A stretch of 64,000 bases of DNA from JABAAE01 sp036336715 (GTDB lineage Bacteria; Planctomycetota; Planctomycetia; Pirellulales; Pirellulaceae), in the NCBI GenBank assembly GCA_036336715.1, contig JAYZFP010000134.1:1-64000 (forward strand), in the 5' to 3' direction. The notes under the pieces are model-generated. The model saw only the letters and a program-made list of their open reading frames with translations. It was not told the origin of the DNA and searched no databases. Positions 9,753 through 18,488 of this stretch are shown in pieces; positions within the stretch are counted from its first letter, which is position 1, and every line of letters begins with the position of its first letter. The translations under genes and the position numbers were made by a program.

Positions 9753-9838
9753 GGTTCGGTTTCCGGGGATCAGTGAGGGGACTGAGTCAAAGTGCGGACA
9801 GGGCAAGACTTAAGAAAGGGGTGAGCCACCAGGACCTT

Positions 9839-11302
9839 TCATTCAAAACGGGCATCCGCTTTCTTTTTGGACTTTTTTTTCGGAGCCTTTTTCCCGGAAC
9901 GCTGTTCCCATTCCCGAAACACCTGCTCCCGGGTTTTTTTGGAGTTTTTACCAAGATGCAAAATCGCTTCAATTTCCGTCTGTACACCCAGGTCTCCCTG
10001 TTCTTTCATCCAGTCGTTGAGGCGGTTCCTGAGATCTGACTGGATGGACTTGTGGGCTGGATCTCCTGCAAGGTTCTTCATTTCCAGCGGATCATTTCGG
10101 CAGTCGTAAAGCTCAAACTCAGGTCGGAAATGATAGCGTTGCACGATGCCCTTTGCGTGGGGGTCTCCCGATTCGGCAGCTGCAACCACTGACTGAAAAT
10201 GTGCCGATTGGGTGCAGGCATTGGTGAATTTTTCCTTGTGATTGAGGTTCCAGATCAGACGGAAATTCCGATCACGGATGGTGCGGATCGGGTAAACGTC
10301 GGTGCCATTGATGATTCCCCGGGTGGTCATGATTCCGTACACGTGGGATTTGTGCTCATCCGTCTTCTGTTGCAGCAGGGGAAGCAGACTTTTTCCTTCC
10401 AGCTGTGCAGCCGGTTGGCCGCCGGCGGCTTCCACGAAAGTCGGGGCGATGTCCACGTATTCGACCAGCGCCTCAGTGGTGGAACCGGGGGTGACTTTGC
10501 CGGGCCAGCGAACCACCATTGCAGATTGGAGGCCATTGCCGTAACAGGTCCACTTGGCAAAAGGGAAGCCGTTCCCTTGTTCCGAGACCACCACCAGCAT
10601 CGTGTTCTCCTGCAGGTTGTGTTTTTTCAACAGGTTGTCGATTTGGCCGACCTGGCTGTCGAAGTAGCTGACTTCCGCCAGGTACCTGCTGAAGTCCTGG
10701 CGAACCTTGGGGGTGTCCCCGATGTAGGGTGGCAGTCGGATTTTTTCCGGGGGGTAAACCGATGCATCCCCCTTGTCCCAGGGTGAATGGGGTTCGTTGG
10801 AACAGGCGAAGAGGCAAAAGGGAGTTTCGGATTCGCGGCATTCGGCAAACAGCTTCTCGACGGCCTGCATGTCAGGGTTTTTCCGACCGCTATACTCGAA
10901 CGGGAAAACCTTGCGGGAACCGATATGGGTTTTACCGGAGAGCGCCACCCGGTAGCCAAGCGGTTTCAGGTACTGGACGATGCTCCGGGTTCCCGGTCGA
11001 GCAAAGGTGTGATTGGGGTAGGCACCCGTTTTGACCGGGTAAAGTCCGGTATAGATGTTGTGCCGGGTTGGCGAGCACATGGGGGCAGCCTGGAAACAGT
11101 TCTCGAATTTCATCCCCTCCCGGGCCAATCGATCGATGTGCGGCGTTTTCGCCTGGCCGCCGTAGCAGCCGATGTCACGAAACGTGCAATCGTCAGCGAT
11201 AATGAAAACAAGGTTCGGTTGGCTGTTTTCTGCATGTGTGAGGGCTGCCAGGCTGACCAGCAGGATAAGGCTGCTCAGGAATTTTGCAGGTTTTTGCATC
11301 AT
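9839..11302 (-). CDS. Secreted sulfatase (type I)
   Basis: 487 residues from ATG 11302, which begins directly with a signal peptide (MMQKPAKFLSSLILLVSLAALTHA). The sulfatase start NLVFIIADDCTFRDIGCYGG is followed by the canonical formylglycine motif CSPTRHNIYTG. The C-terminus is Lys-rich (KKAPKKKSKKKA). The start codon overlaps the TGA of the upstream sulfatase (ATGA arrangement), so the two are probably translationally coupled and function on the same substrate. The open frame extends a further 67 codons upstream, but that part overlaps the upstream gene and lacks a plausible function. The family resembles heparan-N-sulfatase-like (S1_8-type) enzymes, a tentative impression. Confidence 0.92.
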   Translation of the reverse strand: MMQKPAKFLSSLILLVSLAALTHAENSQPNLVFIIADDCTFRDIGCYGGQAKTPHIDRLAREGMKFENCFQAAPMCSPTRHNIYTGLYPVKTGAYPNHTFARPGTRSIVQYLKPLGYRVALSGKTHIGSRKVFPFEYSGRKNPDMQAVEKLFAECRESETPFCLFACSNEPHSPWDKGDASVYPPEKIRLPPYIGDTPKVRQDFSRYLAEVSYFDSQVGQIDNLLKKHNLQENTMLVVVSEQGNGFPFAKWTCYGNGLQSAMVVRWPGKVTPGSTTEALVEYVDIAPTFVEAAGGQPAAQLEGKSLLPLLQQKTDEHKSHVYGIMTTRGIINGTDVYPIRTIRDRNFRLIWNLNHKEKFTNACTQSAHFQSVVAAAESGDPHAKGIVQRYHFRPEFELYDCRNDPLEMKNLAGDPAHKSIQSDLRNRLNDWMKEQGDLGVQTEIEAILHLGKNSKKTREQVFREWEQRSGKKAPKKKSKKKADARFE

Positions 11303-12597
11303 GGTTGAAGAGGTTGGAGGATCTGTTTTTGAATCGTTGTCAGCCGGGAACGGGCCGCCCGGGAAAGAGCATCGTCGTCTGAAGTTCTGATTGGCTTCTT
11401 TTCGTCGCGATCGGCATGAAGGTCGTACAGACGGCCATCGGAAATCAGTTTCCAACGGTTGTCCTTGACGCAGCTCAACCTGCCATTCTGCACACAGACC
11501 CACTGGCGGGGACCAGATTCTGCTCGGCCACGAAGCAGCGGCGCGAAACTTTTGCCATCCAGCTTTCCGGGTGGTTGGGAGCCGGCAAGCTCTGCAAAGG
11601 TGGGGAGCAGGTCTGTCAGGTCTCCCAGGGCTTCGCTGGTCGTTCCCGGTTCAAGTTTTCCGGGCCAGACGGCGAGGGTCGGGACCCGGATTCCCCAGTC
11701 GGTGAACCGGGTCTTGGCTCCCACGATCTCCCTGCCGCGGAATTTCGAAACGGTTTGCCGGTCGTTGATCAGTTTTTTTCCCTCGTGGCGAATGAAATTG
11801 GTCCGCGTGGTTCCGTTGTCGGTGGTAAAAAAAACCAGGGTCCTCTTTTCCAGGCCCTGTTCCCGGATCGCATCCACGATCTGTCCCACCCGCCGGTCCA
11901 TCTCCTCGACCATTTCCGCGTAGTGCATGTACCGCCCCTTGGGACCGTGGGGAGGCCGGGGAAGAAAATCATCCGAAACCGCGTGGCAAAGAGCCATCGA
12001 GTACAACGCAAAAAACGGACGCTCCCGGTTTCGTTTCATGAAATCGGTCAGGTAGCGGACGTATTCATCGGGACCGAATTTGCCGGTGGTATCCTGTCTC
12101 TGTTGACCGTTTTGCCAGATCAGCGGTGACCAGAAACGCGGCCCTTCATGCCATCCAAACAGGCTGTATTCATCAAAGCCGGACCGGTGGGGATGTTGGG
12201 GGTCATCACGCAACATCGAAAGCTGCCATTTGCCGGTAATTGCTGTCGCGTAACCGGCCTGACGGAGCACATTGGCAAGGGAAGACGTTTCCGCGTTTTT
12301 GGGGTAACTACCCCATTTCGGGAAACGGTACCGACTGGGGTAATTTCCGGTCATCAGCATGATGCGGGATGCATGACAGACCGGCGCGGCATGGAAATTC
12401 GTGAAACGGACTCCCCGTTGGGACAGGCGATCCAGGTTGGGTGTCGAATAGGACTGGCCACCGTAACAGCCAAGAACCTCCCGGCCGACATCGTCCGCAA
12501 AAATCAGCACGATGTTGGGTGGTTCTTCTGCCTGCAGCAAACAATGAGTCCAGGAACCTGCCAGGGCAGTGGCCAGTAAAAAAAGTCTCTTGCACAT
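11299..12597 (-). CDS. Secreted sulfatase with variant C-x-A-x-R maturation motif
   Basis: 432 residues with a signal peptide (RLFLLATALAGSWTHCLLQAEE). The metal-binding start NIVLIFADDVGREVLGCYGG and the later GKW, TTDNG and HEG motifs are typical of S1 sulfatases. The nucleophile region reads VCHASRIMLMTGNYPS: Cys-His-Ala-Ser-Arg, so Ala replaces the Pro of the common C-x-P-x-R motif. C-x-A-x-R is known in some bacterial sulfatases matured by radical-SAM anSME rather than by aerobic FGE. Its TGA overlaps the ATG of the next sulfatase. Its upstream neighbour 182 nt away is a PmoA-like secreted protein on the same strand. Confidence 0.9.
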   Translation of the reverse strand: MCKRLFLLATALAGSWTHCLLQAEEPPNIVLIFADDVGREVLGCYGGQSYSTPNLDRLSQRGVRFTNFHAAPVCHASRIMLMTGNYPSRYRFPKWGSYPKNAETSSLANVLRQAGYATAITGKWQLSMLRDDPQHPHRSGFDEYSLFGWHEGPRFWSPLIWQNGQQRQDTTGKFGPDEYVRYLTDFMKRNRERPFFALYSMALCHAVSDDFLPRPPHGPKGRYMHYAEMVEEMDRRVGQIVDAIREQGLEKRTLVFFTTDNGTTRTNFIRHEGKKLINDRQTVSKFRGREIVGAKTRFTDWGIRVPTLAVWPGKLEPGTTSEALGDLTDLLPTFAELAGSQPPGKLDGKSFAPLLRGRAESGPRQWVCVQNGRLSCVKDNRWKLISDGRLYDLHADRDEKKPIRTSDDDALSRAARSRLTTIQKQILQPLQP

Positions 12598-12779
12598 GGG
12601 CTATGGCCGGATCAAAAATCAGGCAAATGAATTGCCGTGAAATGTTCAGTGGGTTCAGGAGTTTGGTCGATTCGTTGACTCCCGCGGACGGATCCCGTTC
12701 ATGGATTCTAGCACAGACGCTCCTCGCTCGCTTTCCTGGAAAAATTCAATTTGCCAGGTCGCACGGGTGCCGGCTGACA

Positions 12780-13703
12780 TCATTTGGAAACCGACAGGTA
12801 AGCCTGGTAGGCGGCGTCGAAATCAGGCAGTTTCCGTTCATCGCTGGAATGCAGCAGGATACCGTATCGCAAGCGAAGCGAATCCCCTGCCTTGACCTGT
12901 ACCCGGCTTTTTTTACCCTTGCCGAATGCATGTCGGCCAAAAGGGTTGGCAGCAACAAATCCATAATTGCGGGCATGCATCCAGCTGGGACGAAAGTTCC
13001 CAGGGTGCGGAATCAGCATTTGACCAACCAGCTGTTGATCGATGATGGCGTGGTAATCGATCCAGCGGGCGGTGTTCCCCCAGATCTGCCTGGCCGACTT
13101 GCGACCCTCTGAATCAATCATTCGTCCGCCCCTTTTTTCAGCGATGGGGGTCGCCAGACGCATGCCGAGGCCCATTTCCTCCTGGTCACCAAAGTAAAAA
13201 TCCTTCCCGGAGTGAAACCGGGAATCCCAGCTGATCAGGTAGCCTGACTTGATTCGGTAAAAACTGATCCGGCATTCCTCCATGCAGGTCACTCCACCCT
13301 GGTCGCGGTACTCGTTCTGTGCGGTCAGGGATGCCCGGTTCGAGGAGGTCTTCAACTTTAGAGACTGATTGTTGACCTTTGCCCGGTTGCGCCAGAAATC
13401 CAGTCCGTTGAGATCGCCAAACGCCATCCAGATACCGGGGTGCATGGTGGCGTGGTCCTGGTCGTCCGACTTCGACGGTGGGTGGTTTCGGGAGGACTGG
13501 ATACCGCCTGGCGTCTTCAGGTGTGCCAGGTAGGGACGCAGGATTTGACGGTCTGAGAATACGTAGACCGCTACCGGCTGCTTTCCGTGAAAAATATTGA
13601 CCCGGTCAGCATGGCGTTCCAGGCGGAATTCCTGGCTGTATCCTCCGAAGCAGGTACATTGCATACCGGCGAGGACCAGGCAAAAGGTGGTGAATCTTGA
13701 CAT
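12780..13703 (-). CDS. Secreted PmoA-like protein (DUF6807 family)
   Basis: 307 residues with a signal peptide (TTFCLVLAGMQCTCFGG). The core matches the family annotated 'Methane oxygenase PmoA' (PF14100, now DUF6807), abundant in Planctomycetes and Bacteroidetes: RPYLAHLKTPGG near the N-terminus, then SDDQDHATMHPGIWMAFGDLNG, with an HP-H-x-G-type centre, and a C-terminal NPFGRHAFG. The name is misleading; there is no evidence of methane oxidation and the biochemical function is unknown, though these proteins usually sit in sugar-catabolism loci. It lies 52 nt downstream of a PQQ-type propeller gene and upstream of two sulfatases on the same strand, supporting a shared catabolic operon. Confidence 0.83.
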   Translation of the reverse strand: MSRFTTFCLVLAGMQCTCFGGYSQEFRLERHADRVNIFHGKQPVAVYVFSDRQILRPYLAHLKTPGGIQSSRNHPPSKSDDQDHATMHPGIWMAFGDLNGLDFWRNRAKVNNQSLKLKTSSNRASLTAQNEYRDQGGVTCMEECRISFYRIKSGYLISWDSRFHSGKDFYFGDQEEMGLGMRLATPIAEKRGGRMIDSEGRKSARQIWGNTARWIDYHAIIDQQLVGQMLIPHPGNFRPSWMHARNYGFVAANPFGRHAFGKGKKSRVQVKAGDSLRLRYGILLHSSDERKLPDFDAAYQAYLSVSK

Positions 13704-13755
13704 CTGGAGGTTCGCGTCCGTGGGATCATGGAAGAACGAAATACAAATCCAGCTT

Positions 13756-15042
13756 CTATCTTCCGGGGTTTGATTCCTGAATGCAATAAAGGAAACGGTC
13801 CGAACGGATCAGGATCGAATTCCCGGAGATGGCCGGACTGGCATTCAGCAGCGAGTCATCCTGCTGAAACCTGTTTTGCGCGACAACCTGGTAGGAATCT
13901 GCGATGTCAAGGACTACGACTCCCTGGTCCCTGGTGGTCACGTACAGATGTTTACCGCCGCGAACGATGGAAGCGTAGATGCGTTTCTTGGTCGGCAGGC
14001 GATTTCGGTAAACCTCCTCGCAGGAATCGGCCGTGATGCAGTTCATGATCCCCTTGTCGCTCGACCAGTAGATCTTTCCATCAACGAATACCGGCGAAGT
14101 CACGTTGGCGCCGATCGGTTTGTCCCAGAGCTTGTGAGTTTCCGATACATCTCCCTCGCCACCCAGGCGGATGGCCAAGCTGCGATTGCTTCGACCACCA
14201 AGGCAGTAAATGATGCCGTCATGAAATACGGGAACGGGCACGATGTAGTCGGGGATTCCCCTGCAGCTCCAGATCGTTTTTCCGGTCAGGGGATCGTAGC
14301 TGTTTACCACGTCAATCTGATTGACGACCAATTCGATTCGACCGTCTTTGGACCGTGCCAGGCAGGGTGTCGACCAGCTCCGGTTGATGCCATCACGCTG
14401 CCAGGCGATGTCCCCCGTTTTCCTGTTGAGGGCAAAGAGTGTTTTGCTTTCGATGGATGCGTTGACGTAGACCAGGTCACCCAGCAGTACCGGCGACGAT
14501 GCGGTCCCGAAACCGGCGCTTTGGGAGCCCACCCGGGTTTGCCACAGTTTTTTGCCATCCCTGGAATAGGCCACCACACCCGTCTGGCCGAAAAACGCAA
14601 AAACCGTTTCGCCGTCTGCAACCGGTGTGGAAGTGGCGTATCCATGATCGATGACCCGGCGGGAACACTTTTGCGTATCCGGGTGGGCCGCCACCGATTG
14701 GTCCCATATTTTCTTGCCGCTTGACCGGTCGAAGCAGAGCACATGCAGTCTCAGATCGCTTTTTTGACCAAAGTCATCCGGGTCGATGCCGTATCCCGAA
14801 TAGGCCGTCAGGTAAATCCTGTCTCCAACTACAATGGGGCTGGAAGCTCCCCGGCCGGGCAGTTCCGTTTTCCAGGCAATATTTTTCGTGTCATTCCATT
14901 CTGTCGGCAAAGTGGCGTCGGCAGCCGTGGCATTGCCGTGCGGGCCTCGAAACTGTGCCCAGTCATTCGAGAAACCGAAGGAAGTAAAGGAAAGGGAAAC
15001 AAACAGGGCCGGCAGGAGGTGATTCTTTGTTCGAGTGTTCAT
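13756..15042 (-). CDS. Secreted PQQ-binding-like beta-propeller protein
   Basis: 428 residues from ATG 15042, chosen because a signal peptide follows at once (NHLLPALFVSLSFTSFGFS) and the mature start DWAQFRGPHGNA is the standard opening of planctomycete PQQ-repeat proteins. Several blade motifs are visible (ASSPIVVGDRIYLTAYSG; STPVADGETVFAFF; DGIIYCLGG; VFVDGKIYWSSDKG; GGKHLYVTTRDQG). These proteins form an eight-bladed propeller; few have been shown to bind PQQ, and many may be scaffolds. In-frame ATGs further upstream (to 15162) are less convincing. First gene of the minus-strand run that continues to the PmoA-like protein and the sulfatase pair. Confidence 0.87.
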   Translation of the reverse strand: MNTRTKNHLLPALFVSLSFTSFGFSNDWAQFRGPHGNATAADATLPTEWNDTKNIAWKTELPGRGASSPIVVGDRIYLTAYSGYGIDPDDFGQKSDLRLHVLCFDRSSGKKIWDQSVAAHPDTQKCSRRVIDHGYATSTPVADGETVFAFFGQTGVVAYSRDGKKLWQTRVGSQSAGFGTASSPVLLGDLVYVNASIESKTLFALNRKTGDIAWQRDGINRSWSTPCLARSKDGRIELVVNQIDVVNSYDPLTGKTIWSCRGIPDYIVPVPVFHDGIIYCLGGRSNRSLAIRLGGEGDVSETHKLWDKPIGANVTSPVFVDGKIYWSSDKGIMNCITADSCEEVYRNRLPTKKRIYASIVRGGKHLYVTTRDQGVVVLDIADSYQVVAQNRFQQDDSLLNASPAISGNSILIRSDRFLYCIQESNPGR

Positions 15043-15301
15043 GAATGGTTGCATGGGATGGGAAGGTGTCATCAGTTTAATACCGCCGCCTGTCATTTCA
15101 AAACACACCGGTAGACAAACTGATTTTTGATTTTTGGCGGGGCAACGGGTTTCCCGTCTCAAACGGGAGTCGCGGGTTTTGGGCAGGTTTTCCCGGGTGG
15201 GATGCCGATGGCCTTCGTTTTCGAGGCAAATGATCCTGGGCCCACATCCGCAAAAGATGCAGGCCCAGGGTTCGGCTCAGCGGACGCCTTGCCAGCGGCG
15301 G

Positions 15302-15520
15302 TCAGTTTTTTGTCCTTCTCAGCATCCTGAGGATTTCTTCAATGCGATCATGGTTTTTGATGCTTTGTTTGACCACAAGGGAGGTTCCCACCTGGTTCAT
15401 GGTCGCCGGCCCTCCTGTGAATTCCCAGCTGTCCCTATCCACAGTCGATTGAAGGCAGGAAATCAACTCGGCAAGATCCTGGATCTCATAGGTTTTGAAA
15501 CTGGTTACTTCCAGGTTCAT
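15302..15520 (-). pseudogene. C-terminal fragment of the HAAS/secretin-like protein, separated by a frameshift
   Basis: A 72-residue open frame with the shape of the C-terminal domain found in planctomycete secretin-short-domain proteins: a hydrophobic strand, an 'EIQDLAELI' helix, then DSWEFTGGPATM and a final LVVKQSIKNHDRIEEIL helix. The same frame is open further upstream on the minus strand past 15590 (GGNGNVRIESQKIAEAGNQ), so the true coding region starts before the ATG at 15520. It is the natural continuation of the gene at 15559-16530; a single extra base in the run of five A at 15586-15590 (minus strand) would join the two frames. It is either a real mutation or an assembly homopolymer error. 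Confidence 0.65.
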
Positions 15521-15558
15521 CTGGTTCCCGGCTTCGGCGATCTTTTGGCTTTCGATTC

Positions 15559-16530
15559 TTACGTTCCCGTTTCCACCCTGAACAATTTTTGGATGGGGGA
15601 GCCCTGAAGAGGTGTGTTTCCTTGTCCCGGAACGACCCTGCGAGGGTTGGATGGAACGGAAAAGAACCCTCCGGTGCCCCCCAAGCCGGCACCTGTCATC
15701 CCTCCAAACGGTGCGTGGATCGGGGATTTAACGGTCGCTGGAACAGCAAAGTCTGAGCATTCATAGACACGTACTTCCATCATCTCCTCAAAATTGTCCT
15801 GGCTGGCGATGAAAATCAGGCTGTCCCGAACCCCGTAGTCCCAGTCGGTTGATTCGATCTGGTCGCCAAGCATGAGATCCAGGATGGTTGTCAGTTTTGC
15901 ATTTTCAATTTTCAGTGTGACGGGGGTCTCCAGGTCGACTCCGGATTCCTCGAGGTACTTGCTGACATGAATCGGGACCCTGGCAGCCTGGGAGAGCTTT
16001 TGGATCGCGATGTCAAGTCTTTCGCCTTCAACCTCGAACTTCGGAACCTCCGAGGAAAGCGCCCGGATAGCCAATTCCTCGGCTGTCGATCGCGTCCTGG
16101 AGACAGTGGTTGTCGCAGGTATCACACCTCGGGGATCCCGTTTTTCCTTGCTGGTAGCCGGCGTTGCAGTTTCTTCCTGTGCTTGAGAGGAGGCCACCTG
16201 TATCGGACCATTCTGAGGCCACATGCTCATCACAAACAGTGCGGTGACAAAGGACCCCACAATTGCAAACGTCGTAAATCTCATCATCCACCTTCTTCTC
16301 TTAAAATCGGAAACATCAACAAAAGACGCTGCCATACGGATAGCGTCTCCAAATTCCTTGATCGCGATTCGCTCCGCTTCCTCGGGCGACTTGCCTTTGC
16401 GGGTCAACTGGTCCATTCGATGGTCCAGGTGGTCTCGCAATTCCATCGCGATCTCCTCTTTCCGGGATTCCGCGAGCTTTAAAAAACCTTTTAACAGCTC
16501 AAGGTATTTTTCAAATTGGTTGTTGGCCAT
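15559..16530 (-). CDS. HAAS-domain membrane protein with secretin-like (STN) domain, frameshifted near its 3' end
   Basis: 323 residues from ATG 16530 before the TAA at 15559. The N-terminal ~70 residues form a HAAS-type helical domain (REEIAMELRDHLDHRMDQL-like; EEAERIAIKEFGDA), the partner domain usually encoded beside PadR regulators. One membrane helix follows (FTTFAIVGSFVTALFVMSM), then a low-complexity linker and a periplasmic STN/secretin short-domain-like segment (FEVEGERLDIAIQKLSQAA...). A Gly-rich loop precedes the stop. The C-terminal domain is found in another frame just downstream (15302-15590). The longer open frame reported from 16854 overlaps the PadR gene and is not coding. 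PadR lies 55 nt upstream, same strand. Confidence 0.75.
   Translation of the reverse strand: MANNQFEKYLELLKGFLKLAESRKEEIAMELRDHLDHRMDQLTRKGKSPEEAERIAIKEFGDAIRMAASFVDVSDFKRRRWMMRFTTFAIVGSFVTALFVMSMWPQNGPIQVASSQAQEETATPATSKEKRDPRGVIPATTTVSRTRSTAEELAIRALSSEVPKFEVEGERLDIAIQKLSQAARVPIHVSKYLEESGVDLETPVTLKIENAKLTTILDLMLGDQIESTDWDYGVRDSLIFIASQDNFEEMMEVRVYECSDFAVPATVKSPIHAPFGGMTGAGLGGTGGFFSVPSNPRRVVPGQGNTPLQGSPIQKLFRVETGT
15586..15590 (-). other. Probable frameshift site (A5 run)
   Basis: Minus-strand reading CAA-AAA-TTG ends 11 codons later in TAA. Adding one A here gives CAA-AAA-ATT-GTT-CAG and joins the HAAS/STN frame to its missing C-terminal domain without any stop. No canonical X-XXY-YYZ slippery heptamer is present, so programmed frameshifting is less likely than a mutation or a homopolymer miscall. 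Confidence 0.55.
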
Positions 16531-16585
16531 GTTTCGTTTTTCTGTTCGATGTTGATCCATGCTCCACTGTCCGGTTTCCTGCCCA

Positions 16586-16936
16586 TCAGGCCGATTTTGG
16601 ATATGGAAAAACCGAGATGACCTGGGAGACGCATTCCACGTACTCCCTCCACTGATCCACCTGCGTTGCCAGCTGCTTTTTTCCTTTGGCCGTGATTTCG
16701 TACCACTTCCTCTTGCGACCCGTATCCGATTCCCATTTGCTTCTGATGAGCTTGTCAGCCTCCATGCGGTGTAACAGCGGGTAAAGTGTCCCCGGCGGAA
16801 GCTTGACCCGTTGGTTGCTGGCGGCCGATATGTCCTGCTGGATGAGGTATCCATATTTGGGCCGATCCGCCAGCACGCCCAGTATCATGAAATCGATACT
16901 GCCACGTAAAAGTTCACGCGAAAACTTCCGGTTCAT
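16586..16936 (-). CDS. PadR family transcriptional regulator
   Basis: 116 residues from ATG 16936, which follows GGAG with 6 nt spacing; two further in-frame ATGs upstream (16948, 16969) are less likely. The winged-helix PadR signature is clear: LLRGSIDFMILGVLADRPKYGYLIQQDI, then LPPGTLYPLLHRMEADKLI and the wing RKRKWYEITAKGKKQL. PadR proteins repress genes for stress response or transport and commonly control an adjacent HAAS-domain membrane protein, which is exactly the downstream neighbour (55 nt). Probably an autoregulated two-gene operon. Confidence 0.93.
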   Translation of the reverse strand: MNRKFSRELLRGSIDFMILGVLADRPKYGYLIQQDISAASNQRVKLPPGTLYPLLHRMEADKLIRSKWESDTGRKRKWYEITAKGKKQLATQVDQWREYVECVSQVISVFPYPKSA

Positions 16937-17075
16937 GCTTTTCTCCATATAGATCGCTGTTCGAATCATCGGGTATCGATATATTATTTGTCAATCATTT
17001 TGCGCGAACAATTTTCGGGTTGCGGCGACGGTTGAAAGGCTGCCGAACGCAGGATTTCACAAAAGAAAAAAAACG

Positions 17076-17822
17076 TCAATCAATGGAACCGATTTGTCCC
17101 GATTGGCTGATTTGCCGGGGATTGTCGAGAACCTTCTGAAGAATGTTGTTGACCTCGTCGGCATGGGACATTGTGGGGACATGTCCACCATTGCTGATTG
17201 GGTAAACGACTGAGTTTCCCGCTGCTTTCTCTATCCGGTTGATCGGGAAAACAGGATCCCTGGAGCCGTGGATTTGTACGATAACGGTGTTTCTGTCCGC
17301 GAATCGACCGGGGCGACCCGCAAACGATTCAAAAACCTGTCGGATGGACCATTGGACCAGGTACGCGTCGGATTGACTGAACTGCCGCAGCAGCAGCTGC
17401 AGCCGCCTGGAGAGCAGGAATCCTGACCACCTGGCAAAAAAAGCGACAACCCCCTGCCAGAATCGGATGAGCCAGACGAAAGCAAGCCTATGAATGGGAC
17501 GCCAGATACGAATGCGTCTGGGGAATTCTTTTCCGGATTTGACACTCCCGAAGAGAATGCAGACCGGAGCATTCAGTTTCCGGGCGACGCGCTGGGCGAT
17601 CAGCCCGCCGAAGGAGGCGCCTCCCACAATCTGGCCGGGGGTCAAGTTCAGCTCCTCGATCCAGCGATCGATGTATTCCTCCATCTTTTCACCCGGGAGG
17701 GGAATTGCCCACCTCGGGGTTTCCAGCTGGGGAAAGCGATTTGCCTGCAGCCAGAATATTTTTTCGTCAGCCCCCAGCCCGGAAAAGAAAACGATTTTTT
17801 GGGCCTTTTCCGGATCATCCAT
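17076..17822 (-). CDS. Alpha/beta hydrolase
   Basis: 248 residues from ATG 17822; the open frame reaches back to 17948 but the extra 42 residues are basic and non-conserved in appearance. Start VFFSGLGADEKIF gives the oxyanion-hole region, GGASFGG carries the nucleophile Ser (~70), the Asp lies in HGSRDPVFPI and the His in NGGHVPTMSHADEVN, near the C-terminus. A basic, Trp/Phe-rich lid (residues ~95-150) suggests a hydrophobic substrate or membrane contact. No export signal. The substrate is unknown; short esters or a lysophospholipid-like compound are possible. It is divergent from the plus-strand yeiP pair. Confidence 0.82.
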   Translation of the reverse strand: MDDPEKAQKIVFFSGLGADEKIFWLQANRFPQLETPRWAIPLPGEKMEEYIDRWIEELNLTPGQIVGGASFGGLIAQRVARKLNAPVCILFGSVKSGKEFPRRIRIWRPIHRLAFVWLIRFWQGVVAFFARWSGFLLSRRLQLLLRQFSQSDAYLVQWSIRQVFESFAGRPGRFADRNTVIVQIHGSRDPVFPINRIEKAAGNSVVYPISNGGHVPTMSHADEVNNILQKVLDNPRQISQSGQIGSID

Positions 17823-17998
17823 CGGTTTTTTCTGCAAAGTAAAAGGAACCCGTCTCGTCGAATTGGCATCACGGTGGCGGGGGAGCGAGCTCTTTAAACG
17901 AAAGACGGTTGTCGGGGAATCATCCTGCGGGTGGCTTTCAACAGGCACGATTTCGAGTAGTTTATAGATTCTAACTTCAGTTTATTGATGGAACAAAA

Positions 17999-18472
17999 AT
18001 GTCGTTGTTTGGAAATCCCCGTTATCAGTACCGGGAAACGTATTTCATTCTGTTTGAACTGGACAATCGACCGACGGAGCAGCAGTTGCTGGGTGCAATT
18101 GCCGAACTGGGTGATCGGTACGAGGTCAAGGAGATGCATCACGATCAGGACAATCGACTGGAGTCCATGACCGTGGTGTCACCCAGTGATTTTGCCGGTT
18201 TGGACCTGACTTACGTGGATGGTGATGAAGTCCTGGAGCAGGTTGCCGAGTTGAATGAACAATTCAAAACGACCACCCTGACCGGGGATGAGATGAAGAA
18301 AATCATCCGCATCGGCAAGTGCCGGGCCAGGTTTGACGTTTTGCATTTCGAAGAGGTCACCGGTAGCGAGGACGATTTTCTGGATCCGGGTTCATTGCTC
18401 ACGGTGGTGGAGAAAATTGCCAGTATCTGTGACGGTGTCGGTATTGACCGGGAGTCACTGACGATTATCTGA
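17999..18472 (+). CDS. Conserved hypothetical protein encoded directly upstream of yeiP
   Basis: 157 residues, acidic, soluble, starting at ATG 17999. No family is recognised. The layout is two alpha/beta halves: FILFELDNRPTEQQLLGAIAELG and later KIIRIGKCRARFDVLHFEEV, which resemble ferredoxin-like or ACT-like folds in pattern only. The gene stops 16 nt before yeiP and very probably shares its mRNA. The proximity suggests a translation-linked role, but this is purely contextual. Confidence 0.65.
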   Translation: MSLFGNPRYQYRETYFILFELDNRPTEQQLLGAIAELGDRYEVKEMHHDQDNRLESMTVVSPSDFAGLDLTYVDGDEVLEQVAELNEQFKTTTLTGDEMKKIIRIGKCRARFDVLHFEEVTGSEDDFLDPGSLLTVVEKIASICDGVGIDRESLTII

Positions 18473-18488
18473 AAAGCGACACGATTCA

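Noticed and set aside
15586..15590. Programmed -1 frameshift
   Set aside because: No X-XXY-YYZ heptamer and no downstream pseudoknot seen; a mutation or miscall is simpler.
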